Below, in pieces: positions 62,505-64,000 of a stretch of 64,000 bases of DNA; position 1 is the first letter of the stretch, and every line of letters begins with the position of its first letter. The notes under the pieces are model-generated. The model was not told where the DNA came from. It saw only the letters and a list, made by a program, of their open reading frames with translations, and ran no database searches. The position numbers and the translations under genes were made by a program. This DNA is from Cymbidium sinense (Eukaryota; Streptophyta; Magnoliopsida; Asparagales; Orchidaceae), in assembly GCA_021442155.1 (NCBI GenBank), contig CM038215.1:277748413-277812412 (forward strand), given 5' to 3'.

Positions 62505-62963
62505 GGGGCTGTTTGGTTGCCTGCAATTAGAATGCAGTGTAAAAAGAAATACAGTGTAAAGTGAATACAGTGAATTCTGAATACTTTGGTTGTTTGGTTG
62601 TGTGTAAAGTAAATACATGGAAACTATTTTTTCTGTTTGGTTGGATGAATGTAAAGTGAATACAGTGAATTCTAAATACCCCTTCTATTTTTTCTATTTG
62701 TATTACGAATACTTTATTAATATGTAAATTAATTATAGAATTTATTCACTAATTAACGTATTCAATTAAAAAATAAATATATATTAAAATATAAATAAAT
62801 TATAAATAAAATTTTTTTCTTGACTAAAAAATAAATAAAATTAAATACAAATATAATGTATTTCGAATATTTAATTATTAGTAATTAATTTACAAATTTT
62901 CTAAAATATTAATTATTAGTGTTATAAATAAATAAAATTTGAATATTATCATTTTATATTAAC

Positions 62964-63032
<69 letters not shown>

Positions 63033-63549
63033 TATTATATTAAACATTAATTAATTAATAAGAATTTTTATTAAATTAATTAATCATCAAGTTATAATTT
63101 AATATTTATTTATTAAATAATTTTTCTTTAATAAATAATTTATTCATTAATTATTTTTTTACTAAATAAACTAAAATCTAATAATTATTTTAATTTTTTT
63201 TTATTTTTCGTAAATTATTTATCATTAATTTGAATAAATATAATTATATTTATTAAATTATAATTAGGAGTTATTTTAATTTTTGTTATTTTAACGTTTT
63301 TTATTCCTTCAGCGAGAATAAGGAGTAAGACTATAACAAAAATTGAAATCGAAAAAAAAATTCTGTTTCCAAAAAAATAATAATAATAACGCCGTTCTCA
63401 CCAAAAAAGAAAAAAAAATCTTTTCCCAGAATCGAGAAATACGCCGCTTTTGAGCGTATTTAAAAGTCACGCAAAGAGGCTATTATGAGATTTAAATTTA
63501 CCTCAAAAAATTACACCGATTTTAGTTTACTTCCATCCAAACAACAAAA
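62505..63549. mobile_element. MITE-like TIR element inside the Copia 3' region
   Basis: Left end GGGGCTGTTTGGTTG, right end (reverse complement) TTTGTTGTTTGGATG, both continuing to a GTGTAA motif about 30 bases in; these are imperfect terminal inverted repeats of a type common in plant hAT and Harbinger MITEs. The interior is extremely AT-rich with an (AT)n tract at about 62,970-63,028 and no coding. The target-site duplication is not clear. Confidence 0.55.
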
Positions 63550-63744
63550 AAAGTAAAAAACATGTAAACTAATTATATTTATTATTAGATTTTGGTTATA
63601 CTAAGTGAAAGTTCAAACCTAGAAGGCACTTTCATCAATGCATGATAAGAGTTGTCCAAAATAAAAAATTTTGATTCTTGATCTCTTATTTTATTCACCT
63701 CAAGTTTATTTATAAATATTTTTTTTATTTATTGGAGAGTGTAT

Positions 63745-64000
63745 TGTTACGGATAATAAAGGAAAAAAAAAATATAATAACATAACATTATAATAATGTT
63801 ATTCTTAATCGTTATTATTCTAACATTATTATAATATAAATATTAGTTGTGTAACTTATAACATAAATTAAATAAATATTAATTAATTAATTTATAACTT
63901 AAAATAATGGCTAAATAGCTATAAATCATAATTAGATGATTTAATATTGAGCTCTCATCCTTCACCTATAAATAGATGATAATGTGAGCTTGAATGGCAT
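63745..64000 (+). repeat. 3' LTR, third copy, cut by window end
   Basis: Starts TGTTACGGATAATAAAGG after a purine-rich GGAGAGTG tract (63,734-63,741). It lacks the (AT)n tract of the 5' LTR, having a short poly-A instead. Only the first 256 bases are in the window. Confidence 0.9.

Larger units (their letters stand above)
57591..64000 (+). mobile_element. Copia LTR retrotransposon, longest copy, runs past the window
   Basis: 5' LTR 57,591-58,217; gag, protease region, integrase, RT and RNase H remnants in normal Copia order (58,276-62,080); long 3' untranslated part with a 1-kb TIR insertion; 3' LTR from 63,745 to the window end. The 5-bp target CCTAT precedes it. Each coding domain is broken, so the element is not autonomous. 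Confidence 0.9.

Overview
This window looks like intergenic, repeat-filled nuclear DNA of a flowering plant. It is AT-rich and holds LTR retrotransposons of the Copia and Ty3/gypsy types, MuDR/MULE transposases, a plant mobile domain (PMD) gene, the 3' end of an RTE-type LINE and fragments of plant housekeeping genes. I found no intact protein-coding gene and no tRNA or rRNA gene. Every coding region I recognise carries stops, frameshifts or deletions. The species cannot be read from the sequence.

Layout. A segment recurs three times. Copy A is about 1-13,190 (and may start before the window). Copy B is 26,985-41,752. Copy C is 45,850-56,268, and the MULE 3' end plus Copia insertion that opens copies A and B reappears after it, at 56,985-64,000. 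Each copy is built from the 3' end of a MULE transposase, a Copia LTR element inserted at the same site, an AT-rich flank, a minisatellite with a unit of about 28 bp, a non-coding spacer of several kb and, in A and C, a second minisatellite block. Within copy A the satellite-plus-spacer part is itself an older duplication (3,600-5,090 resembles 11,330-13,900), so duplications of at least two ages are nested.

The same Copia insertion is seen in three states: a solo LTR with target-site duplication (copy A, 1,287-1,899), an internally deleted element (copy B, 28,271-31,694), and a long element with gag, integrase, RT and RNase H remnants (57,591 to beyond the window end).

Between copies A and B lies a unique stretch: degenerate ~155-bp tandem repeats (14,490-15,070); a 3.6-kb element with ~100-bp terminal inverted repeats carrying a PMD pseudogene (15,244-18,891); a chimera of two intronless-looking host fragments (BRO1-domain/ALIX N-terminus, then xylulokinase) joined to a MULE transposase remnant with a SWIM zinc finger (18,892-21,200); AT-rich DNA with several local tandem duplications; and a second MULE transposase pseudogene (about 25,010-27,700) whose 3' end begins copy B.

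Between B and C sits an internally deleted Ty3/gypsy element on the minus strand (41,753-45,629). Copy C also carries a Tnt1-like RNase H fragment, a large spacer deletion, a piece of the PMD element, and an RTE LINE 3' end at its right edge.

Most interest lies in the duplication history, the 28-bp satellite and the BRO1/xylulokinase/MULE chimera rather than in any working gene system. All homology calls are by eye; no alignments or searches were run. Copies differ by many short indels, so some differences could come from assembly error.
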